Positions 35,516 through 44,694 of a DNA stretch of 64,000 nt are shown in pieces. The stretch is from Kutzneria sp. CA-103260. GTDB taxonomy: Bacteria; Actinomycetota; Actinomycetes; Mycobacteriales; Pseudonocardiaceae. The position numbers and the translations under genes were made by a program. The notes under the pieces were generated by a model. It did not search any database. It saw nothing but the letters and a program-made list of their open reading frames with translations, and was not told the DNA's origin. The stretch is from the NCBI RefSeq assembly GCF_018263855.1, contig NZ_CP073318.1, forward strand, positions 1,178,001-1,242,000, in the 5' to 3' direction. Positions within the stretch are counted from its first letter, which is position 1; the number at the start of each line of letters is the position of its first letter.

Positions 35516-35917
35516 ATGTGGGTTTCTGGGAAATTGCTGTTGGTCGTCGCGCTAGGGGGTGGGCATGGAGCAGGGGGGCGGCTGGTTGCGGACGCGGAGC
35601 GTGAGCGGGCGCTGAGGTTGCTGGAAATGGCAGTTGGCCACGGGATGCTGTCGGTGGAGGAATTCACTGCCAGTAATGACCTTGTCCTTGCGGCGGCTAC
35701 GGTGAGCGACCTTGAGGCCGTGTAGAGCGGGAACTGGGCGGTGCCGAGCGTGATCACACTCCGTGGCGAGAACGGTCGAATCGTGCTGGACTTCTCGCAG
35801 GCACAGTTCCGTTCGATCGCAGTCGTCGTGGATGCGGAACTCAAATCGGTGCGACTGAAGATCCTGGTTCCCGAGGACGCCGCCGTAGACCTCACGCAAC
35901 TCGGCTCGACCTACTAG
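35516..35917 (+). pseudogene. DUF1707-type protein broken by in-frame TAG
   Basis: The first part, to the TAG at 35723-35725, encodes a DUF1707/SHOCT-like helical pair (LVADAERERALRLLEMAVGHG, EEFTASNDLVLAAATVSDL). In the same reading frame directly after the TAG comes SGNWAVPSVITLRGENGRI, then VLDFSQAQFRS and LVPEDAAVDL, the beta domain that follows DUF1707 in intact proteins. One stop codon, and perhaps a lost linker, separate the halves. A pseudogene is more likely than two small genes. Confidence 0.6.
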
Positions 35918-36103
35918 CCGGGTTGTCGTACTCGCGTGAGACGACCTCGACCCGCCCGGAGAGCGACCGCGCCGGGTGGGTGGACCAGCTCAGCCTGAGT
36001 CGCTGGCCCGCGCCGCGCAGGCCCCGCTCACGCAGGGTGTGCTGCAGCAGCGGCACGGGCACGCGGGCCCACGGGTCGGGGGAGTGACGATCACCGTCGA
36101 AGC
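35918..36103 (-). other. Short coding-like remnant downstream of caspase gene
   Basis: One frame of the complementary strand (~36110 down to a stop at 35892) has gene-like codon use and reads DPWARVPVPLLQHTLRERGL, then RLRLSWSTHPARSLSGRVEV, but has no convincing start and matches no family I know. It may be the tail of a decayed gene. Confidence 0.3.
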
Positions 36104-38209
36104 CTAGGCGTTCAACTGCTTGAGGAGCTGGCCGGTGGCCGGGTCCCAGACGCGGACGGTGCCGTCGCGGGAGGCGCTGGCCAGCCGGCCGTCGTCGGGG
36201 GAGAAGGCCAGCGACGTCACATCGTTGGTGTGCCCCTTCAGATCCCGGATCACCTTGGTGGTGTCGGCGTTCCAGACGCGGACGTTGTAGCTGTCGCCGG
36301 CCGCGATCAGGTAGCCGGCGTGGCTGTAGGTGATGTCGGTGCCGTCCCCGTTGCCCCCGGGGAGGGTGGCGATGGGTTTGCGCGTTCCGATGTCCCAGAC
36401 CAGGTTGTCGCGGGCGCTGTAGCCGACGGCCAGCTTCTCGCCCTGCGGCGCGAAGGCCACGCCGAGGGCCGCGGCACTGGCCCGCTCGTTGATCAGTGGG
36501 TCGCCGATCTGCTGGCGGGTGCCGGTGTCCCAGAGCCGCACGGTGCCGTCGGGGCTGTAGCTGTTGTCCTCGTTGAAGGTGTAGCCGCCGGCGCTGGCCA
36601 GCACCTTGCCGTCGGGGCTGAACGCCAGCCCGTCGATGCTGCCGGTGTGCCCGATCATGCTCGGGGTGAGCGCCGTCCGGGTCGCCAGGTCCCAGAGCTG
36701 GACGGACCCGTCGAAGTCGCCGATGGCGATGGTCTTCTTGTCGGGGCTGAACGCCACCGACGCCGACCCGTGCACACGGGAGTTGGTGCTCACCCCGAAC
36801 GGGCCGGCGACGAGCTTGCGGCTGCCGGTGTCGAAGATCCGCACACCGTCGTCGCAGCCGACGGCGAACGTGCCGCCGTCCGGGCTGAACGCGATGTCGT
36901 ACACGGTGGGGTCACCGCCGAGCGGGATCTTCGTGAGCTGCCAGCTGGTGGCGTCCCACAGTCGGATCGAGGTCGCCCCGCTCTCGATGCCGCCGGTGGC
37001 GAGCAGCTTCCCGTCCGGGCTGAAGGCGACGGTGTGCAACTCGGGCGCGACGACAGCAGGAGTGGTGTTCGGTCGCAACACCAACACAAGTGTCACCGTC
37101 AGGGCTATGGCCACCGCGACCGCGATGCCGGCCAACAACGGCACATTCCGGCGGCGGGACGGCTTCGGTGGCGCGGGCACCTCAGGCACGGGTGACACGA
37201 GGTGCGCCTTGGCGGCCAGAGCGACCTGAGGGACGTCATTCGCGGCAACGTCTTCGAGCGCCTTACGGGCCTGCGCGGCCAGCGCTGGATCGTCCAGGAG
37301 CTCACCCAGCGCCGTGACGCCGCCAAGGCGGACTGCCGGGTGCGGGCTGTCCAGCGCGCTGCGCAGGGACTCGGGCAGCGCCACAGCCTCGACCGGCACG
37401 CCAGCGGGGGAGCGGGCCAGCAGGATCTTGCCCTCGGCCTGGTAGACCGATCTCTGCGGCGTCTGCGCGACAGCCGCGTCCCGGAGCCGGTCGAAGGCGT
37501 ACTCGTACGCGTCGTCGACGGAGATGTAGCCGTCGTGATCCCGGTCGGCCTCGCCGCTGCGGATGCCGGCGACCAGGGCGCTGGTGAACACCGAGCCCGG
37601 CTGCACCGCGTCGGCGAGCGGCTCGCCCTCGAACGAGTACTCAGTGCCGCGGGAGGCCGTCAGCACGACCCGGCCCCGCCCCTGGCCGTGGAACCTGCTG
37701 TCCAGCCCCAGATCGTCAGACCCCTTGGCCCGCCCTCCGAACGCTCCGCTGAAGCAACAGTCCAGGATCACCACCTGCCGCCGCGCCCGGCAGTCCTCCA
37801 ACTGGCTGAGCAGCCACTCCGCCTCCACACCGGTCGAGGCCAGCCGGTTTTTCATCGTGTCCTGGGCCGCGAAGTACAGCCGCCTGCGGGCGTCGATCAG
37901 CCCGTGACACGACAGGTAGACCACCACCAGATCGTCCGGCCGCCGGTCCGCCAGGAACTCCTCCACCGCCAGCCGGATCCGCTGCGCCGACCGGTCCAGC
38001 ACCGTCGTCACCTCGAACCCGCCCACCGCCGGGTCCCCAAGCAGCTCCCCCAGCTCAGCCGCGTCCCGCGCCGGCGCCCGCAACTGCCGCAGCCCAGCGT
38101 CCCGATAGCTGGCCGTCGCCACCACCAGCGCCAGCCTCCGCTCGGCCGGCAGCGCCGGCGAGGGTCTGCTGCCCTTCATACCGGCCATCCAACCCCGCCG
38201 CCCCGGCAC
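36104..38209 (-). CDS. Caspase-like (C14) protease fused to WD40 repeats
   Basis: 701 residues. The caspase domain (~20-270) has the His in VVVYLSCHGLIDARRR and the Cys in VVILDCCFSGAFGG. An EF-hand-like DRDHDGYISVDDAYEYAF sits near 235. Short HEAT-like helices, one membrane helix (PLLAGIAVAVAIALTVTLVLVL, ~360-380) and about seven WD40 repeats (VAFSPDGKLLATGG; LAFSPDDGRLASASRDGTVR) complete it. It is probably a membrane-anchored death- or defence-type protease with a WD40 sensor. The start is unsure: GTG 38209 or ATG 38188. Confidence 0.87.
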   Translation of the reverse strand: MPGRRGWMAGMKGSRPSPALPAERRLALVVATASYRDAGLRQLRAPARDAAELGELLGDPAVGGFEVTTVLDRSAQRIRLAVEEFLADRRPDDLVVVYLSCHGLIDARRRLYFAAQDTMKNRLASTGVEAEWLLSQLEDCRARRQVVILDCCFSGAFGGRAKGSDDLGLDSRFHGQGRGRVVLTASRGTEYSFEGEPLADAVQPGSVFTSALVAGIRSGEADRDHDGYISVDDAYEYAFDRLRDAAVAQTPQRSVYQAEGKILLARSPAGVPVEAVALPESLRSALDSPHPAVRLGGVTALGELLDDPALAAQARKALEDVAANDVPQVALAAKAHLVSPVPEVPAPPKPSRRRNVPLLAGIAVAVAIALTVTLVLVLRPNTTPAVVAPELHTVAFSPDGKLLATGGIESGATSIRLWDATSWQLTKIPLGGDPTVYDIAFSPDGGTFAVGCDDGVRIFDTGSRKLVAGPFGVSTNSRVHGSASVAFSPDKKTIAIGDFDGSVQLWDLATRTALTPSMIGHTGSIDGLAFSPDGKVLASAGGYTFNEDNSYSPDGTVRLWDTGTRQQIGDPLINERASAAALGVAFAPQGEKLAVGYSARDNLVWDIGTRKPIATLPGGNGDGTDITYSHAGYLIAAGDSYNVRVWNADTTKVIRDLKGHTNDVTSLAFSPDDGRLASASRDGTVRVWDPATGQLLKQLNA

Positions 38210-38222
38210 GATCTCCCGGGCG

Positions 38223-38462
38223 TTATCGAACCTTTGTCAGCGATACCCGGTTAGCCCCAAGGGCGTCCATCTCGCCCAAGGTGCGGGCACCGGCGTCTTG
38301 CAGAAGCACTACCCCATCGGGACAGTGCTTGGGGCGGGTGAGTACGTGATGAACAATCCGGTTCACCAGAGAAAAGAGCGCGGGTACCAGCTCTGGGTCC
38401 CCGCCGAGCTCGATCTCTCCGGGGTGTGCGGCGTTGTTTCCAATCACCCGCAGCCCATCCAT
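38223..38462 (-). pseudogene. Truncated DUF4145-domain remnant
   Basis: The frame encodes AMDGLRVIGNNAAHPGEIEL, then DPELVPALFSLVNRIVHHVL, the conserved C-terminal part of DUF4145, a domain seen in restriction and defence genes. The N-terminal half, including the usual zinc ribbon, is missing: upstream lies only ~65 bases before the next gene. ATG 38462 gives 79 residues. It was probably cut by a rearrangement. It lies just upstream of the caspase gene on the same strand. Confidence 0.6.
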
Positions 38463-38527
38463 CGCCTTGCTTGTTGTGGGCTCCGGTCCCCCAACTCTGA
38501 ACCACCCTTTCGAATGGCTGCGGTGGG

Positions 38528-39937
38528 TTAGCGATACACGGTGAGGGCGGCGGGGCGGGCCTTGAAGGTGAAGACGGTGCCCTCGGGGCCGACCTCGCCG
38601 TCGGTGGCGATGGCGACGGGGCGGCCGTGCACGTGGACGTCGAAGCCGGGCAGGTCCAGCTGGCGGTAGGTGTGGCTGCGGTGCAGGGCCCCGGCCAGCG
38701 CGGCCAGGACGAAGCGGGTGCGGGAGAAGGGCACGTCGGCGCGGATGAAGCGGACGTCGAGCAGGCCGCTGTCGAGGCGGTCGCGGGTGGCGGGGGCGAA
38801 GCCCTTGGGCAGGTAGGGGTTGTTGCCGACGAAGATCATCCACACGGTCAGCCGGCGACCGTTGAGGGTGACGGTGAGGGGCTCGGCGGAGTGCAGGACG
38901 CGGAGGAGTGCGTAGGCGCCGGCGGGCCACTTGCCCAGGCGCTTGGCGTGCTTGTCGCGGAGGCGAACGAGGTCGGGATAGCCGCCGAGGCTGGCGGTGT
39001 TCAGGAAGATCGTCGGCTCGGTGCCGTCGACGGACACGGATCCGAGGCCGATGGTGACACCGTCGCCGGATTCCGTCGCGGTGCGGCTGTGTTCCAGGCT
39101 GTCGACGCCGACGTCGCGGGCGAAGTGGTTGAGCGTGCCGGCGGGCACGACGGCCAGCGGCAGGCCGGTGTCGGCGGCGACCGAGGCGACGGCGGCCACG
39201 GTGCCGTCCCCGCCGGCGGCGCCGAGCGCCCGCACGTCGGTGAGATCCCGCTCGTCGAGGTCGTCGAGGCGGATCACGGTGGCCTTGGGCCAGGCGGCCT
39301 TGATCTCGACGGCGGGGTCGACGTCGTCGGGCCCGGAGTTGGGGTTGGCGACGATCGTCAGGCCTTCGCCACCCTGCAGCACGGGCATGTGCACGTTGAC
39401 GGCGGCCTCGGCCGGCTCACCGACGCCGAGCGGCCACCAGCGCTGAGTGAGCAGGCCGACGCCGATCCCGAGGGCGGCGCCGCAGGCCACGTCGGAGGGC
39501 CAGTGCACGCCGGTGTGCACCCGCGAGTACGCCACGGCGGCGGCGACGGGCCCGATGATCACGGCGGCGGTGGGTGACTCCAGAGCGACGGCGGTGGTGA
39601 AGGCGGCGGCCGACGCCGCGTGCCCGGAGGGGAAAGACGAGGACGTGGGGCGGCGGCTGAGGCGGCGAGCAACCGGCACCAGGTCGGCGGCGGGCCGCCG
39701 ACGGGGGAACACCTGCTTGCCCAGGGCGTTGGCGGTGAAGCTGGCGCCGGCGATGGCGACCACGCCCCGCATCGCAGCCCGGCGGCCCCGACCGCGGATC
39801 GTGGCCAGCACGGCCGCGGCGGCGAACCACACCAAGCTGTGGTTGGCCGAAGTCGACAGCATCTTGACGGCGAGATCGACACGGGACGGCCGCAGGGCCG
39901 CCGACCTGCGCATCAGGGCCTCGTCGAGCCGGTTCAC
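38528..39937 (-). CDS. PAP2 phosphatase fused to diacylglycerol-kinase-like domain
   Basis: 469 residues from GTG 39937. The N-terminal PAP2 domain has [24 protein letters not shown] and [12 protein letters not shown] (motifs C1-C3, catalytic His) among several membrane helices. The C-terminal lipid-kinase domain has [23 protein letters not shown] and [15 protein letters not shown]. Such fusions are common in actinomycetes and probably remodel membrane lipids, though direct activity is unproven. GTG seven bases after TAACGT, leaderless. Confidence 0.9.
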   Translation of the reverse strand: MNRLDEALMRRSAALRPSRVDLAVKMLSTSANHSLVWFAAAAVLATIRGRGRRAAMRGVVAIAGASFTANALGKQVFPRRRPAADLVPVARRLSRRPTSSSFPSGHAASAAAFTTAVALESPTAAVIIGPVAAAVAYSRVHTGVHWPSDVACGAALGIGVGLLTQRWWPLGVGEPAEAAVNVHMPVLQGGEGLTIVANPNSGPDDVDPAVEIKAAWPKATVIRLDDLDERDLTDVRALGAAGGDGTVAAVASVAADTGLPLAVVPAGTLNHFARDVGVDSLEHSRTATESGDGVTIGLGSVSVDGTEPTIFLNTASLGGYPDLVRLRDKHAKRLGKWPAGAYALLRVLHSAEPLTVTLNGRRLTVWMIFVGNNPYLPKGFAPATRDRLDSGLLDVRFIRADVPFSRTRFVLAALAGALHRSHTYRQLDLPGFDVHVHGRPVAIATDGEVGPEGTVFTFKARPAALTVYR

Positions 39938-39944
39938 GGAGCGC

Positions 39945-39950
39945 ACGTTA
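39945..39950 (-). promoter_or_regulatory. -10 box of leaderless PAP2/kinase gene
   Basis: TAACGT on the complementary strand, seven bases from GTG 39937. Confidence 0.45.
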
Positions 39951-40016
39951 TGCGAAGGTAGCCGAATTTTCGGCTCGATCCCCGAACGGCGCACGGTCAG
40001 CGGGCGCTCGACCGCC

Positions 40017-40022
40017 TACTGT
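40017..40022 (+). promoter_or_regulatory. -10 box of leaderless pafA
   Basis: TACTGT with six bases to the ATG at 40029. No RecA-NDp upstream half is present at the right spacing. Confidence 0.5.
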
Positions 40023-40028
40023 GAAGGG

Positions 40029-41387
40029 ATGCAGCGGCGGATCTTCGGAATCGAGACCGAGTTCGGGGTGACCTGCACGTTCCACGGGCAGCGTCGGTTG
40101 TCACCCGACGAGGTGGCGCGGTACCTGTTCCGGCGCGTCGTGTCGTGGGGGCGCTCCTCGAACGTCTTCCTGCGCAACGGCTCGCGCCTGTACCTGGACG
40201 TCGGCTCCCACCCCGAGTACGCGACCGCCGAGTGCGACGACCTCACCCAGTTGGTCACGCACGACAAGGCCGGTGAGCGGATCCTGGAGGACCTGCTCGT
40301 CGACGCCGAGCGGCGGCTGGCCGACGAGGGCATCGGCGGCGACATCTTCCTGTTCAAGAACAACACCGACTCGGCCGGCAACTCCTACGGCTGCCACGAG
40401 AACTACTGTGTCGCCCGGGCCGGCGAGTTCTCCCGGATCGCCGACGTGCTGCTGCCGTTCCTGGTGACCAGACAGCTGATCTGCGGCGCCGGCAAGGTGC
40501 TGCAGACCCCGCGCGGCGCGGTGTACTGCCTGTCGCAGCGGGCCGAGCACATCTGGGAGGGCGTGTCCAGCGCGACCACCCGCTCCCGGCCGATCATCAA
40601 CACCCGGGACGAGCCGCACGCCGACGCCGAGCGCTACCGGCGGCTGCACGTGATCGTCGGCGACTCGAACATGTCCGAGGTGACGACGCTGCTCAAGGTG
40701 GGCAGCGCCAACCTGGTGCTGGAGATGATCGAGCAGGGCGTGCAGTTCCGTGACTTCAGCCTGGACAACCCGATCCGGGCGATCCGCGAGATCAGCCACG
40801 ACCTGACCGGCCGGCGGCTGGTCCGGCTGGCCGGCGGCCGCGAGGCGTCCGCGCTGGACATCCAGCGGGAGTACCACGCCAAGGCCGTCGAGCACGTCGC
40901 CTCGCGCACCAACGACCCCACCTCGCAGCGGATCGTGGAGCTGTGGGGCAAGGTGCTGGACGCGGTCGAGCAGCAGGACCTGTCCAAGATCGACCGGGAG
41001 ATCGACTGGGCGGTCAAGCACAGGCTGATCGAGCGCTACCAGGCCAAGCACGGCCTGGAGCTGTCCAGCCCCCGCATCGCCCAGCTGGACCTGGCCTACC
41101 ACGACATCCGGCGCGGCCGCGGCATCTTCGACCTGCTCCAGCGCAAGGACCTGGTGCACCGGGTCACCGACGACGGCGAGATCGAGGCGGCCAAGGACAC
41201 CCCGCCGCAGACCACCCGGGCCAAGCTGCGCGGCGACTTCATCGCCGCCGCCCAGGCCGCCGGCCGGGACTTCACGGTGGACTGGGTGCACCTCAAGCTC
41301 AACGACCAGGCCCAGCGCACCGTCCTCTGCAAGGACCCCTTCCGAGCCGTCGACGAGCGCGTCGAACGCCTCATCTCCAGCCTGTAG
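40029..41387 (+). CDS. pafA: Pup-protein ligase PafA
   Basis: 452 residues, the same length as the mycobacterial enzyme. [18 protein letters not shown] carries the catalytic and metal-site Glu, and [15 protein letters not shown] and [18 protein letters not shown] are hallmarks. It uses ATP to join the C-terminal Glu of Pup to substrate lysines. It is homologous to Dop but lacks the Dop loop. In many relatives pafA lies closer to prcA; here an island with an IS element and other genes intervenes. Leaderless ATG. Confidence 0.97.
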   Translation: MQRRIFGIETEFGVTCTFHGQRRLSPDEVARYLFRRVVSWGRSSNVFLRNGSRLYLDVGSHPEYATAECDDLTQLVTHDKAGERILEDLLVDAERRLADEGIGGDIFLFKNNTDSAGNSYGCHENYCVARAGEFSRIADVLLPFLVTRQLICGAGKVLQTPRGAVYCLSQRAEHIWEGVSSATTRSRPIINTRDEPHADAERYRRLHVIVGDSNMSEVTTLLKVGSANLVLEMIEQGVQFRDFSLDNPIRAIREISHDLTGRRLVRLAGGREASALDIQREYHAKAVEHVASRTNDPTSQRIVELWGKVLDAVEQQDLSKIDREIDWAVKHRLIERYQAKHGLELSSPRIAQLDLAYHDIRRGRGIFDLLQRKDLVHRVTDDGEIEAAKDTPPQTTRAKLRGDFIAAAQAAGRDFTVDWVHLKLNDQAQRTVLCKDPFRAVDERVERLISSL

Positions 41388-41392
41388 AACCC

Positions 41393-41468
41393 CGCGAGTC
41401 CCGCTCTCGGGCAGCTGAAAGTCGAGTTCCGGAACTCGACACATGGTTGCCTGAGAGCGGGACTCGCG
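41393..41468. repeat. Palindromic intergenic element, copy 2
   Basis: Arms CGCGAGTCCCGCTCTC (41393-41408) and complement (41453-41468), with a perfect inner palindrome GTCGAGTTCCGGAACTCGAC at 41421-41440. It lies between the convergent stops of pafA and the UbiA gene and touches the latter. Confidence 0.82.
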
Positions 41469-42218
41469 CTATTTGGTGAGGATGAGGAGCAGGACGTCGA
41501 TGAGGGCGACGGCCATGGCGGCTTGGAAAGGGTGGCGGCGGGCGAGTAGGAGGATCACTGCTGAGGCGGCGACGGCGTAGAGGTTGAGGACGGCTGCTGC
41601 GGCCAGGAGCAACACGACGGTGGCGGCCGAGGAGAAGCGGGGGCCGAGGCGCTGCGGCAGGCCCCGGATGCCGGTGGCCAGGTCGGCGGCGAGGTCGGGC
41701 AGGGCGTTGGCGAAGTGCGCCCCTGAGCCGAGCAGGGCACCGGCGGCCAGCAGCCACCACGGCGGCGTCGCCGGCACGCCCAGCACCACGAACGCGGGCC
41801 CGGCGGCGAAGGCCACCGTGTACGGCAGCACCGACACGACGGTGCCCTTCAACCACAGGTTGTACGCCCACGCGCTGCCGACGGCGAGCAGGTGCGCGAA
41901 GCCGGCGACGAGACCCGACAGGAACGACAGCGGCACGACGGCGGCCGCTGACACCACATACGCGACCAAGACCGCCTTCGCGGCAACCGTGCCGTTGGGA
42001 ATGGGCTTGTCGGAACGGCCCGAGGCGGCGTCACGGTCCCGGTCGAGGTAGTCGTTGAGCCAGCCGACCGACAGCTGACCGGCCAGCACGGCAGCGCCGA
42101 CGGCGGCGATGCCTGCCGGCGACCGACCCCACACCACCGCCAGCCCCAGTCCGATCGCCGTGACCGCGACGGCGGGCGCCGGATGGCTCGCGCGGACCAG
42201 TCCGCTCACCGTGGACAC
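41469..42218 (-). CDS. UbiA-family prenyltransferase
   Basis: 249 residues, eight or so membrane helices. The first Asp-rich motif is NDYLDRDRDA (NDxxDxxxD) and the second region is NALPDLAADLATG. SGRSDKPIPNGTVAAKAVL between them is typical. It should transfer a prenyl chain to an aromatic or polar acceptor at the membrane; menaquinone-type or small-molecule substrates are both possible. GTG start without an obvious ribosome site. It is divergent from pafB. Confidence 0.85.
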   Translation of the reverse strand: MSTVSGLVRASHPAPAVAVTAIGLGLAVVWGRSPAGIAAVGAAVLAGQLSVGWLNDYLDRDRDAASGRSDKPIPNGTVAAKAVLVAYVVSAAAVVPLSFLSGLVAGFAHLLAVGSAWAYNLWLKGTVVSVLPYTVAFAAGPAFVVLGVPATPPWWLLAAGALLGSGAHFANALPDLAADLATGIRGLPQRLGPRFSSAATVVLLLAAAAVLNLYAVAASAVILLLARRHPFQAAMAVALIDVLLLILTK

Positions 42219-42348
42219 GATCCACTACTCTGCCGCAACCGGACGAGGAAGGCGCGAATAGCATGATCGACGACGGTCGCGATCGACCGGATGGACGATT
42301 CGGCCGCCGGCTCGGCGGTTGTCCGGACATCGTGACCGGCGGCGGGGT

Positions 42349-42354
42349 TAGGGT
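42349..42354 (+). promoter_or_regulatory. -10 box of leaderless pafB
   Basis: TAGGGT with six bases to GTG 42361. No RecA-NDp half-site at the right spacing. Confidence 0.5.
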
Positions 42355-42360
42355 GCTGAG

Positions 42361-43347
42361 GTGTCCATAGCCCGTGCCGAACGTCTCGTCAACCTGGTGC
42401 TGTGCCTGCTGTCCACCCGGCAGTACCTCACGGCCGACCGGATCAGGACGATCGTGCCCGGCTACCCCGAGGACGCCAACGCCGACGCCTTCTACCGGAT
42501 GTTCGAGCGGGACAAGGCCGAGCTGCGCGACCTGGGCATCCCTCTGGAGACGGGCCGCAACAACCCGTTCGACTCGGCCGAGGGCTACCGCATCGCCCGC
42601 CGCGACTACGAGCTGGGCGACATCGACCTGGAGCCCGACGAAGCCGCCGCGGTGGCGCTGGCGGTGCGACTGTGGGACTCGCCGGAGCTGACCGGTGCGG
42701 CCGAGGTGGCGCTGCTCAAGTTGCGCGCCGCCGGCGTGGACGTGGACCAGGGCGCGCCGGCGGTGGTGGAGCCCCGGGTGCGGACCAGCGAGCCGGCGTT
42801 CGCCACGCTGCTGGCGGCGGTGCAGACCGGCCGGGTCGTCACGTTCGACTACCGCAAGCCGGTGCCGGCCGAGGTGCGGACCCGGACCGTGGAGCCGTGG
42901 GGCGTGGTGTCCTGGCGGGGCCGCTGGTACCTGGTCGGCCACGACCGCGACCGCCGGGCGGCCCGCTGCTTCCGGCTGTCCCGGATCGTCGGCGACGCCA
43001 AGACCGTCGGCAAGGCGGGCGTGGTGGAAGCGCCACCGGGCGTGGACCTGATGAGCTTCGTGAAGGGCTTCGACGACGACCCCGGCCAGTGCACGCTGGC
43101 CCGGCTGTGGGTGGCCAAGGGCCAGGCCCAGGGGCTGCGCCGCCGCGCGAAGCTCGTCGGCGAGGACGTGGTGGACGGCATCGCGGGCGACCTGCTGGAG
43201 ATCGAGCTGAACCTGCCCGAGTCGGCGGCCGGCTGGATCGCCGGCTTCGGTGCGGACGTCGAGGTGCTGGAGCCGGAGGTGCTGCGCAAGTCGGTGTACG
43301 AGCGGCTGCTCGGCGCGCTGGCCGCGGCGGAGGGGAAGGCGTCGTGA
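42361..43347 (+). CDS. pafB: WYL-domain DNA-damage regulator PafB
   Basis: 328 residues. An N-terminal winged helix (ERLVNLVLCLLSTRQYLTADR) is followed by a WYL domain containing RTVEPWGVVSWRGRWYLVGHDRDRRAARCF and a WCX-like C-terminus. With PafC it forms the activator of the LexA-independent damage response in mycobacteria. The stop overlaps the pafC start (GTGA), so translation is coupled. Leaderless GTG. Confidence 0.95.
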   Translation: MSIARAERLVNLVLCLLSTRQYLTADRIRTIVPGYPEDANADAFYRMFERDKAELRDLGIPLETGRNNPFDSAEGYRIARRDYELGDIDLEPDEAAAVALAVRLWDSPELTGAAEVALLKLRAAGVDVDQGAPAVVEPRVRTSEPAFATLLAAVQTGRVVTFDYRKPVPAEVRTRTVEPWGVVSWRGRWYLVGHDRDRRAARCFRLSRIVGDAKTVGKAGVVEAPPGVDLMSFVKGFDDDPGQCTLARLWVAKGQAQGLRRRAKLVGEDVVDGIAGDLLEIELNLPESAAGWIAGFGADVEVLEPEVLRKSVYERLLGALAAAEGKAS

Positions 43348-44306
43348 GCGCGGGCGGGAACGACCGGCTGACCCGGCTGCTGGCCCTGGTGCCGTACCTG
43401 ATCGCCCGGCCGGGCATCCCGGTCGACGAGGCGGCCGCCGACTTCGGCGTGACCGCGCGGCAGCTGCGCAAGGACCTGGAGCTGCTGTGGATGTGCGGGC
43501 TGCCCGGCTACGGGCCGGGTGACCTGATCGACCTGTCCTTCGAGGGCGAGACGATCACCGTCACCTTCGATGCCGGCATGAACAAGCCGCTGCGGCTGAC
43601 CGGCGCCGAGGCGACTGCCCTGCTGGTGGCGCTGCGGGCGCTGGCCGACACGCCGGGCGTGGCCGACACCGACGCCGTGCGGCGGGCCCTGGCCAAGGTG
43701 GAGGCGGCCGCCGGGGCCGCCCGGCCGGCCGGCGTGGTCGTGGGGTTGGCAGCGCCGGAGGCCGAGGCCACCGCCGAGGTACGGGAGATCGTGCGGGACG
43801 CCCTCAACCGCGGGCGGGCGCTGCGGATCCGGTACTACACGGCGTCCCGCGACGAGATCACCGAGCGGGTGGTGGACCCGATGCGGGCGCTGCTCGTGGA
43901 GGGCCGCAACTACCTGGAGGCGTGGTGCCGCTACGCCGGTGACGTGCGGCTGTTCCGGCTGGACCGGATCGACGCCATCGAGGTGCTGGACGAGCCGGCC
44001 GCGCCGCCGCCCTACGCCGAGCCGACCGACGTGTCGGCCGGCCTGTTCCGGCCCGAGGACGGCCAGCAGGTGGCGGTGCTGCGGCTGGAGCCGGACGCCC
44101 GCTGGATCTCCGAGTACTACGCCGTGGACGAGCAGACCGAGCTGGAGGGCGGCCGCTGCCGGGTGGTCATGCGCTACACCGACCCGATGTGGATGGCCCG
44201 GCTGGTCATCGGCGCCGGCGGCCAGGCCGTGGCCGAGGGCCCGGCCGAGCTGGTCGACCTGATCCGCGAGCGCACCTCGGTCGCCCTGCAGCGCTTCGCC
44301 GGCTGA
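43344..44306 (+). CDS. pafC: WYL-domain DNA-damage regulator PafC
   Basis: 320 residues from GTG 43344. An N-terminal helix-turn-helix (VDEAAADFGVTARQLRKDLELLW) precedes a WYL domain (ALRIRYYTASRDEITERVVDP, NYLEAWCRYAGDVRLFRLDR) and a WCX tail. It works with PafB, its overlapping partner, to recruit RNA polymerase to RecA-NDp promoters. A palindromic repeat begins seven bases after the stop. Confidence 0.95.
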   Translation: MSAGGNDRLTRLLALVPYLIARPGIPVDEAAADFGVTARQLRKDLELLWMCGLPGYGPGDLIDLSFEGETITVTFDAGMNKPLRLTGAEATALLVALRALADTPGVADTDAVRRALAKVEAAAGAARPAGVVVGLAAPEAEATAEVREIVRDALNRGRALRIRYYTASRDEITERVVDPMRALLVEGRNYLEAWCRYAGDVRLFRLDRIDAIEVLDEPAAPPPYAEPTDVSAGLFRPEDGQQVAVLRLEPDARWISEYYAVDEQTELEGGRCRVVMRYTDPMWMARLVIGAGGQAVAEGPAELVDLIRERTSVALQRFAG

Positions 44307-44312
44307 ACCCCG

Positions 44313-44386
44313 GCGAGTCCCGCTCTCCAGCAACTGAATGTCGAGTTTCGGAAGTCGACACATGGTTGTCCGAGAGCGGGACTCGC
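44313..44386. repeat. Palindromic intergenic element, copy 3
   Basis: Arms GCGAGTCCCGCTCTC (44313-44327) and complement (44372-44386). The inner part is an imperfect palindrome around TGTCGA...TCGACA, then CATGGTTG. It separates pafC from the small membrane gene and the tatC promoter. Confidence 0.78.
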
Positions 44387-44427
44387 GAGGGTGGGTGGGC
44401 CCTACCTGGGGCTTATCCGGCAACCGT

Positions 44428-44433
44428 TACCGT
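44428..44433 (+). promoter_or_regulatory. -10 box of leaderless small membrane gene/tatC
   Basis: TACCGT with six bases to GTG 44440. Confidence 0.5.
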
Positions 44434-44439
44434 GTGCAC

Positions 44440-44694
44440 GTGTTGTACGTCATCGCCGCGTTGGTGATCCTGCTGGCCCTCGCGCTGCTGGTCCGCACGC
44501 TGCTGCGGACCCGGCGCAAGGTCACCCTGCTCAAGGCCACGGCGGCGCGGGCGGGGGCCGACATCGCCGATCGGCGGGGCCTGATCCGGGCCCGGGTCGC
44601 CGCGCTGGGGGTGGCGCTGGCCCAACGCCGTAGGATCGGGGCAGAGCAACGGGTCGCCGACGTGGCGGCGGACGCTGAGGGGCGGCATCGGTGA
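44440..44694 (+). CDS. Small single-pass membrane protein in the tatA position
   Basis: 84 residues from GTG 44440. One N-terminal membrane helix (VIAALVILLALALLVRTLL) is followed by a basic helical tail (RTRRKVTLLKATAARAGADI...). That is the topology of TatA, and tatA normally precedes tatC after pafBC, but the TatA hinge and signature (FG-x-x-x-LP) are absent. It could be an unrelated protein or a strongly diverged TatA. Its stop overlaps the tatC start. Leaderless. Confidence 0.7.
   Translation: MLYVIAALVILLALALLVRTLLRTRRKVTLLKATAARAGADIADRRGLIRARVAALGVALAQRRRIGAEQRVADVAADAEGRHR

Noticed and set aside
42218..42236. Leaderless promoter for the UbiA gene
   Set aside because: A TAGTGG near the start lacks the final T and is too close to the GTG.
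40029..42361. RecA-NDp motif at pafA or pafB
   Set aside because: Both have TAnnnT boxes, but the bases at the required position (eight upstream) do not match TTGTCRGTG.
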